Notes under the pieces: model-generated | What the model was told of the DNA's origin: nothing | What the model saw: only the letters and a program-made list of their open reading frames with translations | The model's database searches: none | Translations under genes and position numbers: made by a program | In this document: piece by piece, positions 11,018 through 20,149 of the stretch | Layout: every line of letters begins with the position of its first letter | Numbering within the stretch: the first letter of the stretch is position 1 | From: Nocardioides faecalis | Lineage (GTDB): Bacteria; Actinomycetota; Actinomycetes; Propionibacteriales; Nocardioidaceae | DNA: 64,000 bases | Direction: 5' to 3' | Assembly: GCF_018388425.1 (NCBI RefSeq) | Contig: NZ_CP074406.1 | Span: forward strand, 2,046,001 to 2,110,000

Positions 11018-12490
11018 ATGGTCACCCTCCTCGCACTGCTCATCGGTCTGCTGCTCGGCACCGGCCTCGGCTGGTTGCTGCGCCAGACCACCGCGCAGCC
11101 GGCGGTCGAGGAGCCGGCGGGCGAGTCCCCGGAGGTCGTCGCGGCCCGGCACGAGGCGGAGCTGGCGGCGCTGCGCAACGAGATCCAGCTGGCCGAGGTC
11201 CGCACCGAGGTGGCGCTCGCGCAGGTGCGCGAGCAGGAGAAGTCGGCGCTGGCGCAGGTCCGCGAGGCCGACGCCGCCGCGCTGGCTCAGACGCGCAGCG
11301 AGCTGGCCAGCGCGAGCGCGCAGGCCGAGGAGCTGCGCAGCGCGCTGGACGACGCCCGGTCGCAGTACCGCACGCTCGTCGAGCAGCAGCGCCAGGCGCA
11401 GCGCGAGCGGGAGGCCGAGCGCGAGCGCGCCCGGGTCGAGCGCGAGCAGTCCGAGAGCGGCCAGACGCAGGTGCTGAAGACGCTGACGCCGGTGGTGGAG
11501 CACCTGCGCTCGATGCAGCACAAGGTGGACGAGCTGGAGAAGGCGCGCGTGGAGCAGCACACCGAGCTCGCCGCGCAGATCCGGCACACGCAGCAGTCCG
11601 TGGAGCAGTCCCGCAAGGCCGCGGACACCCTGGCGTCGGTGCTGAAGAACAACGCGGTGCGCGGTGTGTGGGGCGAGACCCAGCTGCGCACGCTGGTGGA
11701 GACCGCGGGCCTGCTCAACCGCATCGACTTCGAGCTGCAGCACTCGATGGAGGCCGACTCCGGCATGCGCCGCCCCGACATGGTGATCAACCTGCCCGGC
11801 GGCAAGCAGATGGCGATCGACGCCAAGGTGCCCTACAACTCGTTCATGGACGCCCACCGCGACGGCATCGAGCCGGAGCAGCGCGAGCGCCTCCTGGCCG
11901 ACCACGCCCGCAAGGTCCGCGGCCACGTCGACACCCTGTCGAAGAAGGGCTACTGGACCGGCCTGACCACCAGCCCCGAGTTCACGGTCGCGTTCATCCC
12001 CAATGAGCAGCTGCTCAACGCCGCCCTCGAGGTCGACCCGTCGCTGATGGAGCACGCCTTCGGCGCCGGCATCGTGCTCGCCACCCCCACGAACCTGTGG
12101 AGCATGCTGAAGACGGTCGCGTTCACCTGGAAGCAGGAGGCCCTCGCCGAGGACGCCCAGGTCCTCTTCGACCTCGGCCAGGTCCTGTACCGCCGCATCC
12201 TCACGCTGTCCCAGCACGTCGACAAGCTCGGCCGCTCCATCGAGCGCAGCGTGAAGAACTACAACGCCTTCACCGGCTCCCTCGAGCGCTCCGTCCTTCC
12301 CGCCGCCCGCAAGCTCAACGCCGCAGACCCGCTCTCCACGATCCCCGCCCCCACCGAGATCGAGGAGACCCCGCGCGCGCTGACCAGCAGCGAGTTCGCC
12401 GCCATCGCGGACCTCGAGCGCGAGGAGCTCTCCTTCGACTTCGACCTCGCCGAGGCCGAGGTCGTCGAGGGTGAGGAGAAGGCGGGCTGA
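11018..12490 (+). CDS. rmuC: DNA recombination protein RmuC
   Basis: 490 residues from ATG 11018; a TTG four codons upstream is also in frame. There is one N-terminal transmembrane segment (LLALLIGLLLGTGLGWLL), then a long coiled coil to about residue 190 rich in Glu/Gln/Arg. The RmuC nuclease-like domain follows: RGVWGETQLRTLVE, DMVINLPGGKQMAIDAKVPY, TTSPEFTVAFIPNEQL and a helical end. RmuC limits inversions at short inverted repeats in E. coli and has a PD-(D/E)xK-like core. No clear ribosome-binding site precedes the ATG, so leaderless translation is possible. Confidence 0.93.
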   Translation: MVTLLALLIGLLLGTGLGWLLRQTTAQPAVEEPAGESPEVVAARHEAELAALRNEIQLAEVRTEVALAQVREQEKSALAQVREADAAALAQTRSELASASAQAEELRSALDDARSQYRTLVEQQRQAQREREAERERARVEREQSESGQTQVLKTLTPVVEHLRSMQHKVDELEKARVEQHTELAAQIRHTQQSVEQSRKAADTLASVLKNNAVRGVWGETQLRTLVETAGLLNRIDFELQHSMEADSGMRRPDMVINLPGGKQMAIDAKVPYNSFMDAHRDGIEPEQRERLLADHARKVRGHVDTLSKKGYWTGLTTSPEFTVAFIPNEQLLNAALEVDPSLMEHAFGAGIVLATPTNLWSMLKTVAFTWKQEALAEDAQVLFDLGQVLYRRILTLSQHVDKLGRSIERSVKNYNAFTGSLERSVLPAARKLNAADPLSTIPAPTEIEETPRALTSSEFAAIADLEREELSFDFDLAEAEVVEGEEKAG

Positions 12491-12578
12491 GCGCCCGGCC
12501 GTGACGGGATCCACTTCGCCTCCCCCATCCGCGGGTCGTTTGTTCCCAGCGCCGACGGTTGCGGTGCACACTCGGCAC

Positions 12579-14360
12579 GTGCAGGAGGCCAAGAACGCCG
12601 CGGACGCAGCCGCGAAGAAGGCGGAGACCGCGAGGTCCGCCTACCAGCAGGCGCTCGCACGCTCGAAAGCCGCGACGAAGAAGTCCAAGGCCGCCTCAGA
12701 GAAGACCGCGGCGGCGAAGAAGAAGCTGGCCGCTGCCATCCGCAAGGGACGCAAGGTCGCCCGCGCGAGACGGGCGTACCGGACTGCGCGGAAGAAGTCC
12801 GTCGCTGCGCGGGCCGCCGCCGCCAAGGCCGCGAAGGCTGCCGCCGCCGCTCGGGTCGCCTACCTGGCTGCACAGCGTGCCGCTGAGGCCGCTCTGGCCC
12901 GACCCGAGGACGCCGTCACGGACACCGGCGGGCCCTCGATCGACCTGATCGTCTCCCGGTTCACCGGCGGCTACACCGCGGCCCAGGTCGCCGAGATCAA
13001 GGCGGCCGGCGGCCCGGTGCCCTGGTTGCACCGGCAGTTCGCCCCGACGGCGGTCGATCATCCGACCGTGGCGGCGCTGACCTCCTGGTTCCCCGAGCTC
13101 ACCCACACGCCGCAGCAGCGCTGGACCAACGAGCGCAGCGCCACGGTCGCAAACTGGCAGTACGCCGAGCACCTGGGCAACGCGACCCTCCTACGACGCA
13201 TCCACTCGACCTGGCAGGTCCGGGAAGTGCTGACCGAGTTCTGGTCCGACCATCTCCACGTGCCCGCCACCTCGGACGGCTGGTACTGGCGCCAGGACTA
13301 CGACGCGATGCTGCGCGCCAACGCCCTGGGCAAGTTCACCGACATCCTCCTCGCCGCGACGCTGCACCCGGCGATGCTGTACTACCTCGGCAACTTCTCC
13401 TCCGATGCCGGCGCCGTGAACGAGAACCACGCGCGCGAGCTGCTCGAGCTGCACACGATCGGCGTCGGGTCCTACGTCGAGGCCGAGGTCAAGGCCGCCG
13501 GCAGGATCCTGTCCGGGTGGACCGTCAACCCCTGGGCCACGCCGCAGACCTTCCACGCCCACTACGACGACAAGCGGCACAGCAAGTCCGCCGCGGCGGT
13601 GGCCGGGTTCCAGAGCAACGGTGACGGCCGCGGCGGCCAGGCCGCTCGCGATCTCGTCGTGCACCTCGCGCGGCACCCCGACACCGCCCGCCGGCTGATG
13701 CGCAAGCTCGCCGTACGCCTCGTCAGCGACGACCCGTCCCCCGCCCTGGTGGCCTCGCTGACCAAGACCTACCTGGACAACGACACCGCCATCAAGCCGG
13801 TCGTCCTGGCCCTCGTCCAGCACCCCGAGTTCCTCGCCTCCGCCCACCAGAAGGTGCGCACCGAGGAGTCCGGCTTCGTGGCGACCATGCGGGCGCTCGG
13901 CGTCACGGTCCGCAAGCCGGTCGAGGGCTCCGACGCCGCGCACAACCTGGTCTACTCCTACGGCGCCCCCGCGCCGTACTCGTGGCCGCGACCTGATGGG
14001 CGTCCCGATGCCGCGGCCGCCTACGCCGGCCCCGGCCGGGTCCTCCGCTCCTTCTCCATGCACTCCGCGCTGCTCGCCGGCTGGTGGCCGACCGGCAGCA
14101 TCGACTACCCGTCGCCGGGCTCCCGGCTGCCCGACATGTCCCAGAGCCCCACGGTGGCCCAGGTCGTCGAGCACGTGCACCGCAACCTCACCGGCCGCCC
14201 GCCGGAGCCCGCGGTCACCATCGCCTCGGCCGAGGCCATCGGGCTGAGCGCCACCACGGTGCTGCCCCCGGGCATGTGGCAGGCGACCGCGCTGGCCGAC
14301 TGGCTCGGGGTGAAGGCAATGGCTCCCCTCCTCGACAACCCGACCCACCTCACCCACTGA
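12579..14360 (+). CDS. DUF1800 family protein with basic coiled-coil N-terminus
   Basis: About 593 residues from GTG 12579. The frame is open upstream to 12471 and GTG 12564 is an alternative, so the start is uncertain. The first ~105 residues are almost only Ala, Lys, Arg and Ser and should form a long basic helix. The DUF1800 domain then begins: FTGGYTAAQVAEIKAAGGPVPW, LTEFWSDHLHVPA, NENHARELLELHTIGVGSY, GRILSGWTVN, LMRKLAVRLVSDDPSP and the final EHVHRNLTGRPP. DUF1800 proteins are nearly always paired with DUF1501 proteins, as here; their biochemical role is unknown. No export signal is visible, while the partner has a Tat signal. Confidence 0.85.
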   Translation: MQEAKNAADAAAKKAETARSAYQQALARSKAATKKSKAASEKTAAAKKKLAAAIRKGRKVARARRAYRTARKKSVAARAAAAKAAKAAAAARVAYLAAQRAAEAALARPEDAVTDTGGPSIDLIVSRFTGGYTAAQVAEIKAAGGPVPWLHRQFAPTAVDHPTVAALTSWFPELTHTPQQRWTNERSATVANWQYAEHLGNATLLRRIHSTWQVREVLTEFWSDHLHVPATSDGWYWRQDYDAMLRANALGKFTDILLAATLHPAMLYYLGNFSSDAGAVNENHARELLELHTIGVGSYVEAEVKAAGRILSGWTVNPWATPQTFHAHYDDKRHSKSAAAVAGFQSNGDGRGGQAARDLVVHLARHPDTARRLMRKLAVRLVSDDPSPALVASLTKTYLDNDTAIKPVVLALVQHPEFLASAHQKVRTEESGFVATMRALGVTVRKPVEGSDAAHNLVYSYGAPAPYSWPRPDGRPDAAAAYAGPGRVLRSFSMHSALLAGWWPTGSIDYPSPGSRLPDMSQSPTVAQVVEHVHRNLTGRPPEPAVTIASAEAIGLSATTVLPPGMWQATALADWLGVKAMAPLLDNPTHLTH

Positions 14361-14398
14361 CCGCACCTGACCTGCCCTGCCGACCAGAAGGCGAAGAC

Positions 14399-15715
14399 GT
14401 GACCCTCACCTCCGACGACTGTTGCGCCGACGCACGCCGCACCTTCAGCAGGCGCGGCGTCCTGGCCGCTGCCGCCGCCGCAGCGGGTGTCGCCGGGCTC
14501 GGCGTGTTCGGCGACACCGTCCGCTCGGTCGCGCACGCCGCGGTCCCGGGCACGCAGAACAACGTGCTCGTGGTCGTGTCGCTGCGGGGCGCCATCGACG
14601 GGATGGGCGTCGTCGTCCCGCACGGTGAGGCCGTCTACTACCAGGCCCGCCCGGTGATCGCGGTCCCCAAGGACAGGCTGCTGGCCGCTGACTCGATGTT
14701 CGGCCTGCACCCGAGCATGGCGCCCCTGGTCAAGCACTGGGAGGCGGGCACGTTCGCCGCGGTGAACGCGACGGGCCTGGCCCGCCCCAACCGGAGCCAC
14801 TTCGCCGCGATGGAGGAGGTCGAGGACGCCAACCCGGGTTCCACGACCCGCCAGGGCTGGGTGAACCGCCTGCTCGGTGGCTCCACGAACGCGCTCGCCG
14901 GGGTGCACCTGACCTCGAACGCGGCTCCCACCCTCATCTCGGGTCCGAACCCCACCGTCTCCGCGCCACTGCTCTCCGGCATCGAGCTGGCCGGCGCGAA
15001 CCCCGCCCACGACACCGCCGAGTGGAGCACCAGGCGCCGTTCGAGCCTGGACCTGCTCTGGTCCGCCGACGCGGAGCGGGTGCCGACCGACATCCAGGCG
15101 ACGCTGCGGAGGTCCGTGCGACAGGCCCGCCAGGTCGCCGAGACCCTGGAGGGCCTCCGCCTGGGTGAGCCGCCCGCGCCTGCGGCCGCCTACGACACCT
15201 CGTGGCGCGGCAAGGGTCTCGGCGAGGCGCTCGCGGACACCGCCCGGCTGATCCGCGCCGACGTCGGCACGTCCGCGGTCACCTTGGACTTCGGCAACTG
15301 GGACTACCACAACGACTACGGCACCCTGGCCTCCGGCAACATGGCCGCCCAGCTCGCCTCGCTGGCGACGAACCTGGACGCGTTCCTCACCGACCTCGGC
15401 CCGCGGGCCGGTCGCGTCACGATCGTCGTCATGAGCGAGTTCGGCCGGCGGCTCACCGAGAACTCCGCCCACGGCCTGGACCACGGGTGGGGCAACGTCA
15501 TGCTCCTGCTCGGTGCCGGCATCCGGGGTGGGCGGTACCACGGCACCTGGCCCGGCCTCACGAACGTCGCCTCCAGCCTCGTCGACGACGACGTCGCCGT
15601 CACCACCGACTACCGCGACGTCCTCGCCGAGATCGTCGCCCGCCGGTTCCCGGAGATCTCCCTCGCCGAGGCGTTCCCCGGGTTCAAGGTGACATCGGTC
15701 GGCGTCACCCGGTAG
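14399..15715 (+). CDS. DUF1501 family protein with Tat signal
   Basis: 438 residues from GTG 14399, with AGAAGG nine bases upstream. The N-terminus carries a twin-arginine signal (SRRGVL at residues 17-22), a hydrophobic Ala-rich stretch, and a likely cleavage site after about residue 47 (AHA). The body has the DUF1501 sulfatase/alkaline-phosphatase-like pattern: LVVVSLRGAIDGMGVVVPHG, LHPSMAPLVKHWEAG, NRSHFAAMEEVE, LDFGNWDYHNDYG, VVMSEFGRRLTENS and GLDHGWGNVMLLLG. It is exported folded. It follows the DUF1800 gene by 38 bases and the two are presumably one operon. The function is not established for the family. Confidence 0.9.
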   Translation: MTLTSDDCCADARRTFSRRGVLAAAAAAAGVAGLGVFGDTVRSVAHAAVPGTQNNVLVVVSLRGAIDGMGVVVPHGEAVYYQARPVIAVPKDRLLAADSMFGLHPSMAPLVKHWEAGTFAAVNATGLARPNRSHFAAMEEVEDANPGSTTRQGWVNRLLGGSTNALAGVHLTSNAAPTLISGPNPTVSAPLLSGIELAGANPAHDTAEWSTRRRSSLDLLWSADAERVPTDIQATLRRSVRQARQVAETLEGLRLGEPPAPAAAYDTSWRGKGLGEALADTARLIRADVGTSAVTLDFGNWDYHNDYGTLASGNMAAQLASLATNLDAFLTDLGPRAGRVTIVVMSEFGRRLTENSAHGLDHGWGNVMLLLGAGIRGGRYHGTWPGLTNVASSLVDDDVAVTTDYRDVLAEIVARRFPEISLAEAFPGFKVTSVGVTR

Positions 15716-15737
15716 CCGACCGGGCGCGCGGGTCCGC

Positions 15738-16349
15738 TCAGGCGTCAGCGCCGGTCCGCGTGGGCGCGGCGTCCGAAGCGATCAGCGTCAGCATGGTGAG
15801 CCCGGCGATCACCGCGGCCCAGGCCCCCGCGTCGCCGTCCCAGGCCCAGCCCAGCACCAGGCCGACGCCACCGATAGCGGGCATCAACAGGCCGAGGACG
15901 GTGAACAACGGCGTGTGGAACGCGGACGCGAAGGGCAGGAAGTGCAGCCCGACGGCCACGACGATCAGCGCCGGGCGCAGCTCCGTGCGGTCTGCGTCCT
16001 CGAGCAACAGCGAGCCGACGCGGATCAGCACCAGCATGCCGACGACCCCCGTCAGGTAGACGAGGCCGGCCGACCGCCGTACCTGCGGCACCGGGCCGAA
16101 GGGCCGTGGCACGACGAGGACGAACCAGACGTACGCCGCCACGGTGAGCGCCCACGCGGCCACCGCGATCCCCGGCAAGGGCCCCGGTAGGTCTCCCCGG
16201 TTGGCCAGCACGAACACCGTGCCCCCGGCGGCTCCGACGAGCGTGCCCCAGACCCGGGGATCCGGCACCCGAGCGAGGCCGCGCGTGGGGTCGGCGGCCT
16301 GGGCGGGGGGACCGAGGGCTCTGCTCACGCGCCGAGGATGCCATGGCAC
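15738..16349 (-). CDS. Integral membrane protein of unknown function
   Basis: 203 residues from GTG 16349, which is only two bases from a GGGAGG; GTG 16328 is an alternative. There are six hydrophobic segments, for example VWGTLVGAAGGTVFVLA, IAVAAWALTVAAYVWFVLVV, AGLVYLTGVVGMLVLIRVG, LFTVLGLLMPAIGGVGLVLG and AAVIAGLTMLTLIA. I recognise no catalytic motif. An ATG at 16344 with perfect GGAGG spacing opens a different, Arg-rich frame that I regard as a shadow. It is convergent with the DUF1501 gene, 22 bases apart. Confidence 0.7.
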   Translation of the reverse strand: MPWHPRRVSRALGPPAQAADPTRGLARVPDPRVWGTLVGAAGGTVFVLANRGDLPGPLPGIAVAAWALTVAAYVWFVLVVPRPFGPVPQVRRSAGLVYLTGVVGMLVLIRVGSLLLEDADRTELRPALIVVAVGLHFLPFASAFHTPLFTVLGLLMPAIGGVGLVLGWAWDGDAGAWAAVIAGLTMLTLIASDAAPTRTGADA

Positions 16350-16753
16350 GACCTCCCGCCCCGGTGCGACACGTCATGTTCCCCGGTCGTACGACGCCAG
16401 AGCCTCCAGCGCCTCGGCGGCGCTCGCCATGACGCGCAGGATCCACTGCCACGTCTCGGGGTCGGTACCGACGGTGTCGACCGCGGACCGGACCGTGCAC
16501 CGCGGACGCCTCCCCGCCCGGTCCCATCGGCACCGGCGTGCCGGGTCCGACCGGCACAGCGCCGTGCCAACGCCCTCTCGACCGGGAGAGGAGCAGGGGC
16601 CGCGGGAGGCGCCGGAGCGCGTCGGCGGCGAGAGGCGTCGGCTCGAAGTCCCAGCCGACCGGGTTGCGACCGAAGCCCTTGGCGGATGGGGTAGGGAGAC
16701 CCAGGTGAACGCAGTCTCAGACACGGACCATCCCCTTCATTAGTCTCGACGAG
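16350..16753. other. 400-base intergenic stretch without a convincing gene
   Basis: Between the membrane protein and the next small gene I see no frame with family motifs. A minus-strand frame (16374-16724) ends in a plausible helical stretch (PETWQWILRVMASAAEALEALA), but its first 75 residues are Arg/Pro/Ser-rich noise. It could be the remnant of a decayed gene. No RNA gene or repeat is evident. Confidence 0.4.
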
Positions 16754-16939
16754 GTGGACCTACTGAGGGACTTCGTCGCGCTCTGCTTCGACCACGGCAT
16801 CGGCGGCCTCTTGCTGCTCGCGCTGGCCGCAGGCGTGCTGCTCGTGGCGCTGTCGGTCCTCGCCCGCGGCATCATGGCAGCCGCAAGCGCCTTCGGGCGT
16901 GGCTGGCGCGAGGGCGCGAGCAGCGACGACGCGCCCTAG
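16754..16939 (+). CDS. Small single-span membrane protein
   Basis: 61 residues from GTG 16754. One strong transmembrane helix (GIGGLLLLALAAGVLLVALSV) is followed by an amphipathic segment and a charged tail ending SSDDAP. The ribosome-binding site is weak (CGAGG directly before GTG). I do not recognise the family. The codon pattern and clean membrane topology favour a real gene, but it could be chance. Confidence 0.5.
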   Translation: MDLLRDFVALCFDHGIGGLLLLALAAGVLLVALSVLARGIMAAASAFGRGWREGASSDDAP

Positions 16940-17145
16940 GACGCCGCTGGCAGTTCCCCCGAACGCCGCCATGACGGCAGCCAGGTCTTACACGTCGGGG
17001 GCGCACCGAAGCGCTCGGCCGTCGACTTCTTGTCGGGCATCGATCCTGCACGGCCGGAATGCGCGGGTAATCGCTCACCGAGATGTGAACGATCGGCGCA
17101 GTCACAGTCCCATGCACCGCGGTGGAAACGCCCTAGGGTTCCGAC

Positions 17146-18324
17146 ATGGCGAGCAGAAAAGTCCTAGAACAGCACATTGCGGTCTTCGGCGAAAGCGGAA
17201 GTGGCAAGACGGTGATGCTCTCGGCGTTCTACGGGTCCGAGCAGGAAGCCCAGAGCGCCAAGACGGGTGCCTTCAACCTAGTGGCAGAGAACGGAAGCCA
17301 AGGCACACTTCTTCACCAGAATTATCTCGGGATGAAGAAGTCTGCAACCGTTCCCGACCCCAACAAGTTCAGTGCGACCTCCTACCGATTCCTCCTCAAG
17401 TTCAAGGGTGAGAGCGAGGCCAAGCCCCTCAAGTCCAAACCTTTCGAGGCGCTTCGGTTGGTTTGGCATGACTATCCAGGAGAGTGGTTCGAGCAAGACG
17501 TGAGCGGCCCTGAGGAGGCCCAGCGCCGTGTCGACACCTTTCGTGCGCTGCTGAGTTCGCACGTTGCACTTCTACTCGTCGACGGACAGCGTCTCTTGGA
17601 CAACCAGGGCGAAGAGGAGCGCTATCTGAAGTCGCTTTTCAGCAATTTCCGCAACAGCCTGGTCTTGCTGCAGGACGACCTGCTCACTGACGACGCACGG
17701 CTGGTCACATTCCCACGCATCTGGATGATCGCACTGTCAAAGGCAGATCTCCTACCCGAACTGGACGTGCACGGCTTCAAGGAGCTGGTCATCGAAAAAG
17801 CGGGAGCAGACATCGTAGGACTGCGCGACGTGTTGAGCGATCTGGCCGAGTCAAGCACTGCCCTCTCTGTCGGCGAGGACTTCGTTCTCATATCTTCGGC
17901 GAAGTTCTCGCCTGGGGCGATCGAAGTCTCCCAGCGCGTCGGTCTCGACCTCATCCTTCCGATGGCATCAATCCTCCCCTTCGAGAGGCACGTCCGGTGG
18001 GCCCAGGCGGGAAATATTAAGCGCGACGTGGCTCTGAAGCTCTTGAGCAACGCTGAAACCGTTGCGCTCGGCCTTGGGCTCACAGGCAAGATCGCCGCTT
18101 CTCTGTTGAGCAGGAAGAGCAGGATCGCTGGGGCAGTGGGCTTCGCGCTCTCCCAACTGACTCCAAAGCTTGAAGAGGCCATCCAGAAGGCCGCGTCGAA
18201 CATCGAGGCAGCCGAGGTGGAAGCCGGCACAAAGGCGGAGAACCTAGCCGCAACACTGTCCCATTTCCACAGAGATCTAGCCGCGGCTGAGGACGCAGCG
18301 ATCCTCGTCAGGAGCGCTGGATGA
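17146..18324 (+). CDS. P-loop (TRAFAC-like) GTPase of unknown role, low GC
   Basis: 392 residues. Walker A GESGSGKT is at residues 15-22. A G3-like HDYPGEWF lies near residue 110, and a G4-like ALSKADLL (variant of NKxD) lies near residue 196. The C-terminal ~100 residues contain a hydrophobic segment (VALGLGLTGKIAASLL) and an Ala/Glu coiled coil. This fits the GTPase domains found in bacterial conflict and signalling loci. GC content here is visibly lower (about 55-60% over the first 300 bases) than the flanks, which suggests acquisition by transfer. Its stop overlaps the next start as ATGA, so the two proteins probably work together. No effector or protease gene is adjacent. Family-level call only. 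Confidence 0.7.
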   Translation: MASRKVLEQHIAVFGESGSGKTVMLSAFYGSEQEAQSAKTGAFNLVAENGSQGTLLHQNYLGMKKSATVPDPNKFSATSYRFLLKFKGESEAKPLKSKPFEALRLVWHDYPGEWFEQDVSGPEEAQRRVDTFRALLSSHVALLLVDGQRLLDNQGEEERYLKSLFSNFRNSLVLLQDDLLTDDARLVTFPRIWMIALSKADLLPELDVHGFKELVIEKAGADIVGLRDVLSDLAESSTALSVGEDFVLISSAKFSPGAIEVSQRVGLDLILPMASILPFERHVRWAQAGNIKRDVALKLLSNAETVALGLGLTGKIAASLLSRKSRIAGAVGFALSQLTPKLEEAIQKAASNIEAAEVEAGTKAENLAATLSHFHRDLAAAEDAAILVRSAG

Positions 18325-18650
18325 CACTCATCTGGGCCACACGAGGGAAGACCTGGGGTTTCAGGTTCGTCCGTGACGGCGGATTCGCTGATCCGCTTCC
18401 ACCGTATGAGCGCGCTTTCGCAGGGGTCGGCGTTGGCCCCCGTGCGTTTCAGCGATGCGGGCCGACGGTTGCGGTCCGCTTTCCTGACCCGCTCGGCCGC
18501 AAGGACGCCGCTGGACGACCGATTCCACATGAGCTCGTTCTCTTTCCGCCGCAGTCTGCCGACATCAACAACGTGGAGGATGCGCTCGAGGTCGTGTGGC
18601 CTCTGCTGGCCGAGGAGTACGCCTCGATCTGGGATCCGACGCCGAACTAG
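18321..18650 (+). CDS. Small partner protein of the GTPase, unknown family
   Basis: 109 residues. The start ATG 18321 overlaps the GTPase stop by four bases, which implies translational coupling. It starts TLIWATRGKTWGFRFVRDGG and is rich in Phe/Pro/Trp, with no signal peptide or membrane span and no catalytic motif I know. The pairing suggests a regulator, adaptor or immunity-like component of the GTPase. An 11-base perfect inverted repeat just downstream (18665-18695) probably ends the two-gene transcript. Confidence 0.62.
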   Translation: MTLIWATRGKTWGFRFVRDGGFADPLPPYERAFAGVGVGPRAFQRCGPTVAVRFPDPLGRKDAAGRPIPHELVLFPPQSADINNVEDALEVVWPLLAEEYASIWDPTPN

Positions 18651-18664
18651 CCACCCCACTCATC

Positions 18665-18695
18665 TCAACGCTTCGCGCCACCCCCGAAGCGTTGA
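18665..18695 (+). terminator. Hairpin downstream of the GTPase operon
   Basis: TCAACGCTTCG (18665-18675) and CGAAGCGTTGA (18685-18695) form a perfect 11-base stem with a nine-base loop, 14 bases after the stop of the small partner gene. No U-tract follows, as is common for actinobacterial terminators. Confidence 0.6.
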
Positions 18696-18779
18696 CCACC
18701 GGGACGCCGGGCAGCAGGTTCCCTCGGACGTTCCCGAGAGGATGGGCGTACGCCGCAAGCCACTCGGGAGGCCCAGGCC

Positions 18780-20066
18780 ATGACGCTGACGCAGTCCCCT
18801 CCGCAGCCGTTGCTGGCTGCCGTCGGCTCCGCGCGCCGGGCACTGGCAGACGTGCACCAGGTGCAGCCGCTCTACCTCTCCGTCGATGAGAAGGAAGCGC
18901 TGCTGATCGCGTTGTCCCGGTTGCAGGCGCAGGTCGATGAGCTCCGGCTCCGGATCTTGGCGGTATCGGCCGATATCGCGCAACAGCACGGCACCCGCGA
19001 TGTCACCCAGTGGCTGTCCCGGACCGTGCACACCGACCCCGTCCGGCTACGGGCCGACGAGAAGCTCGCCCGCTCCTTGGACGAGCGCTTCCCCGCGACG
19101 GCGCGGGCACTGTCCTCCGGCGGAGTGAACCTCGAGCAGGCGCGGGTCATCGCGCACTGTGTCGATGACCTGCCCGATCGGCTCGGCGTCGAGGTCAAGG
19201 CACAGGCCGAGGCCGACCTGCTGGGCTTCGCGCGTGACTTCGGTCCGGCCGAGCTGCGGCGGCTGGGGCAGGCGATCTTGCATGTCTCCGCGCCGGACAT
19301 CGCGGACGCCGAGGACGCGCGACGCCTCGAGAAGCAGGAGCAGCACGCTCGGGAGAAGTCGTCCGTGCGGTTCCGGCCGCTCGGGGACGGCACCACGCGG
19401 ATCTCGATGCGGCTCTCCGACGCAGTCGCGGGACGATTGGGCACGTACCTGGATGCGTGGACCGGGCCACGGCGTGCGGGGAGCTCAAGCCTCGCTGGCG
19501 TTCAGACCACCTCCACCGGCCTCGAGGAGGAGCGGCTGCCGCGACACCGGCGCCTGGCGAACGCGTTCGGTCGGCTGCTCGAGCACCTCGACCCGCGCAA
19601 CCTGCCCGAGCACGGCGGGGACGCCACCACGGTCGTCGTCACCGTCGGGATCGACCAGCTCCGCACCGGCTTGGGTGCCGCCACGCTCGACACACCCCTG
19701 ACCACCGACGGCGCCGTCCAGATCTCCGCCGGCGAGGCCCGCCGGCTTGCATGCGCCGCTGGCATCCTGCCCGCCGTCCTAGGCAGCGACAGCGAGGTCC
19801 TCGACCTCGGTCGCAGACGACGACTCTTCAGCCCCGCCATCAGAAAAGCACTCAGCCTGGTCCAGAAGACCTGCGCCGCCGAAGGCTGCACCGTGCCGGC
19901 ACGGTGGTGCGAGGCGCACCACATGACACCCTGGAGCCGGGGAGGACAGACCCGGCTGAAGGACGCCAAGCTGTTCTGCGCCTTCGACCACCACCGCGTG
20001 CATGACCCCGCCTACGAGCCCGAGACCCTGGCCAACGGGGACGTCCGGTTCCACCGCAGGACGTAG
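18780..20066 (+). CDS. DUF222 - HNH endonuclease domain protein (13E12 repeat family)
   Basis: 428 residues. The helical DUF222 domain spans roughly residues 30-330 (DVTQWLSRTVHTDPVRLRADEK, ALSSGGVNLEQARVIAHCVDDLP). It is followed by a C-terminal HNH nuclease: CTVPARWCEAHHMTPWSRGG, then LFCAFDHHRVHD. The Cys pairs and HH..H..H residues needed for zinc and metal binding are intact. The family is multi-copy in many actinobacterial genomes and behaves like a semi-mobile or selfish element; its DNA target and role are unknown. It sits directly after the low-GC GTPase pair. Confidence 0.85.
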   Translation: MTLTQSPPQPLLAAVGSARRALADVHQVQPLYLSVDEKEALLIALSRLQAQVDELRLRILAVSADIAQQHGTRDVTQWLSRTVHTDPVRLRADEKLARSLDERFPATARALSSGGVNLEQARVIAHCVDDLPDRLGVEVKAQAEADLLGFARDFGPAELRRLGQAILHVSAPDIADAEDARRLEKQEQHAREKSSVRFRPLGDGTTRISMRLSDAVAGRLGTYLDAWTGPRRAGSSSLAGVQTTSTGLEEERLPRHRRLANAFGRLLEHLDPRNLPEHGGDATTVVVTVGIDQLRTGLGAATLDTPLTTDGAVQISAGEARRLACAAGILPAVLGSDSEVLDLGRRRRLFSPAIRKALSLVQKTCAAEGCTVPARWCEAHHMTPWSRGGQTRLKDAKLFCAFDHHRVHDPAYEPETLANGDVRFHRRT

Positions 20067-20149
20067 CCCGGCCACCGATGAATCCACGCCGGGTCCGCAG
20101 TCCAACCCTCCAACGAGCCTCATCCCGGGGCGCACTGAAGGAGGTCACC

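Noticed and set aside
16342..16344. ATG 16344 with ideal GGAGG spacing as a gene start
   Set aside because: The frame it opens is Arg/Pro-rich without membrane or family features, whereas the neighbouring frame encodes a clean six-helix membrane protein.
16374..16724. Minus-strand frame of 116 codons
   Set aside because: Only the last third looks protein-like and there is no family motif or ribosome-binding site, so it was kept as an undetermined intergenic stretch.
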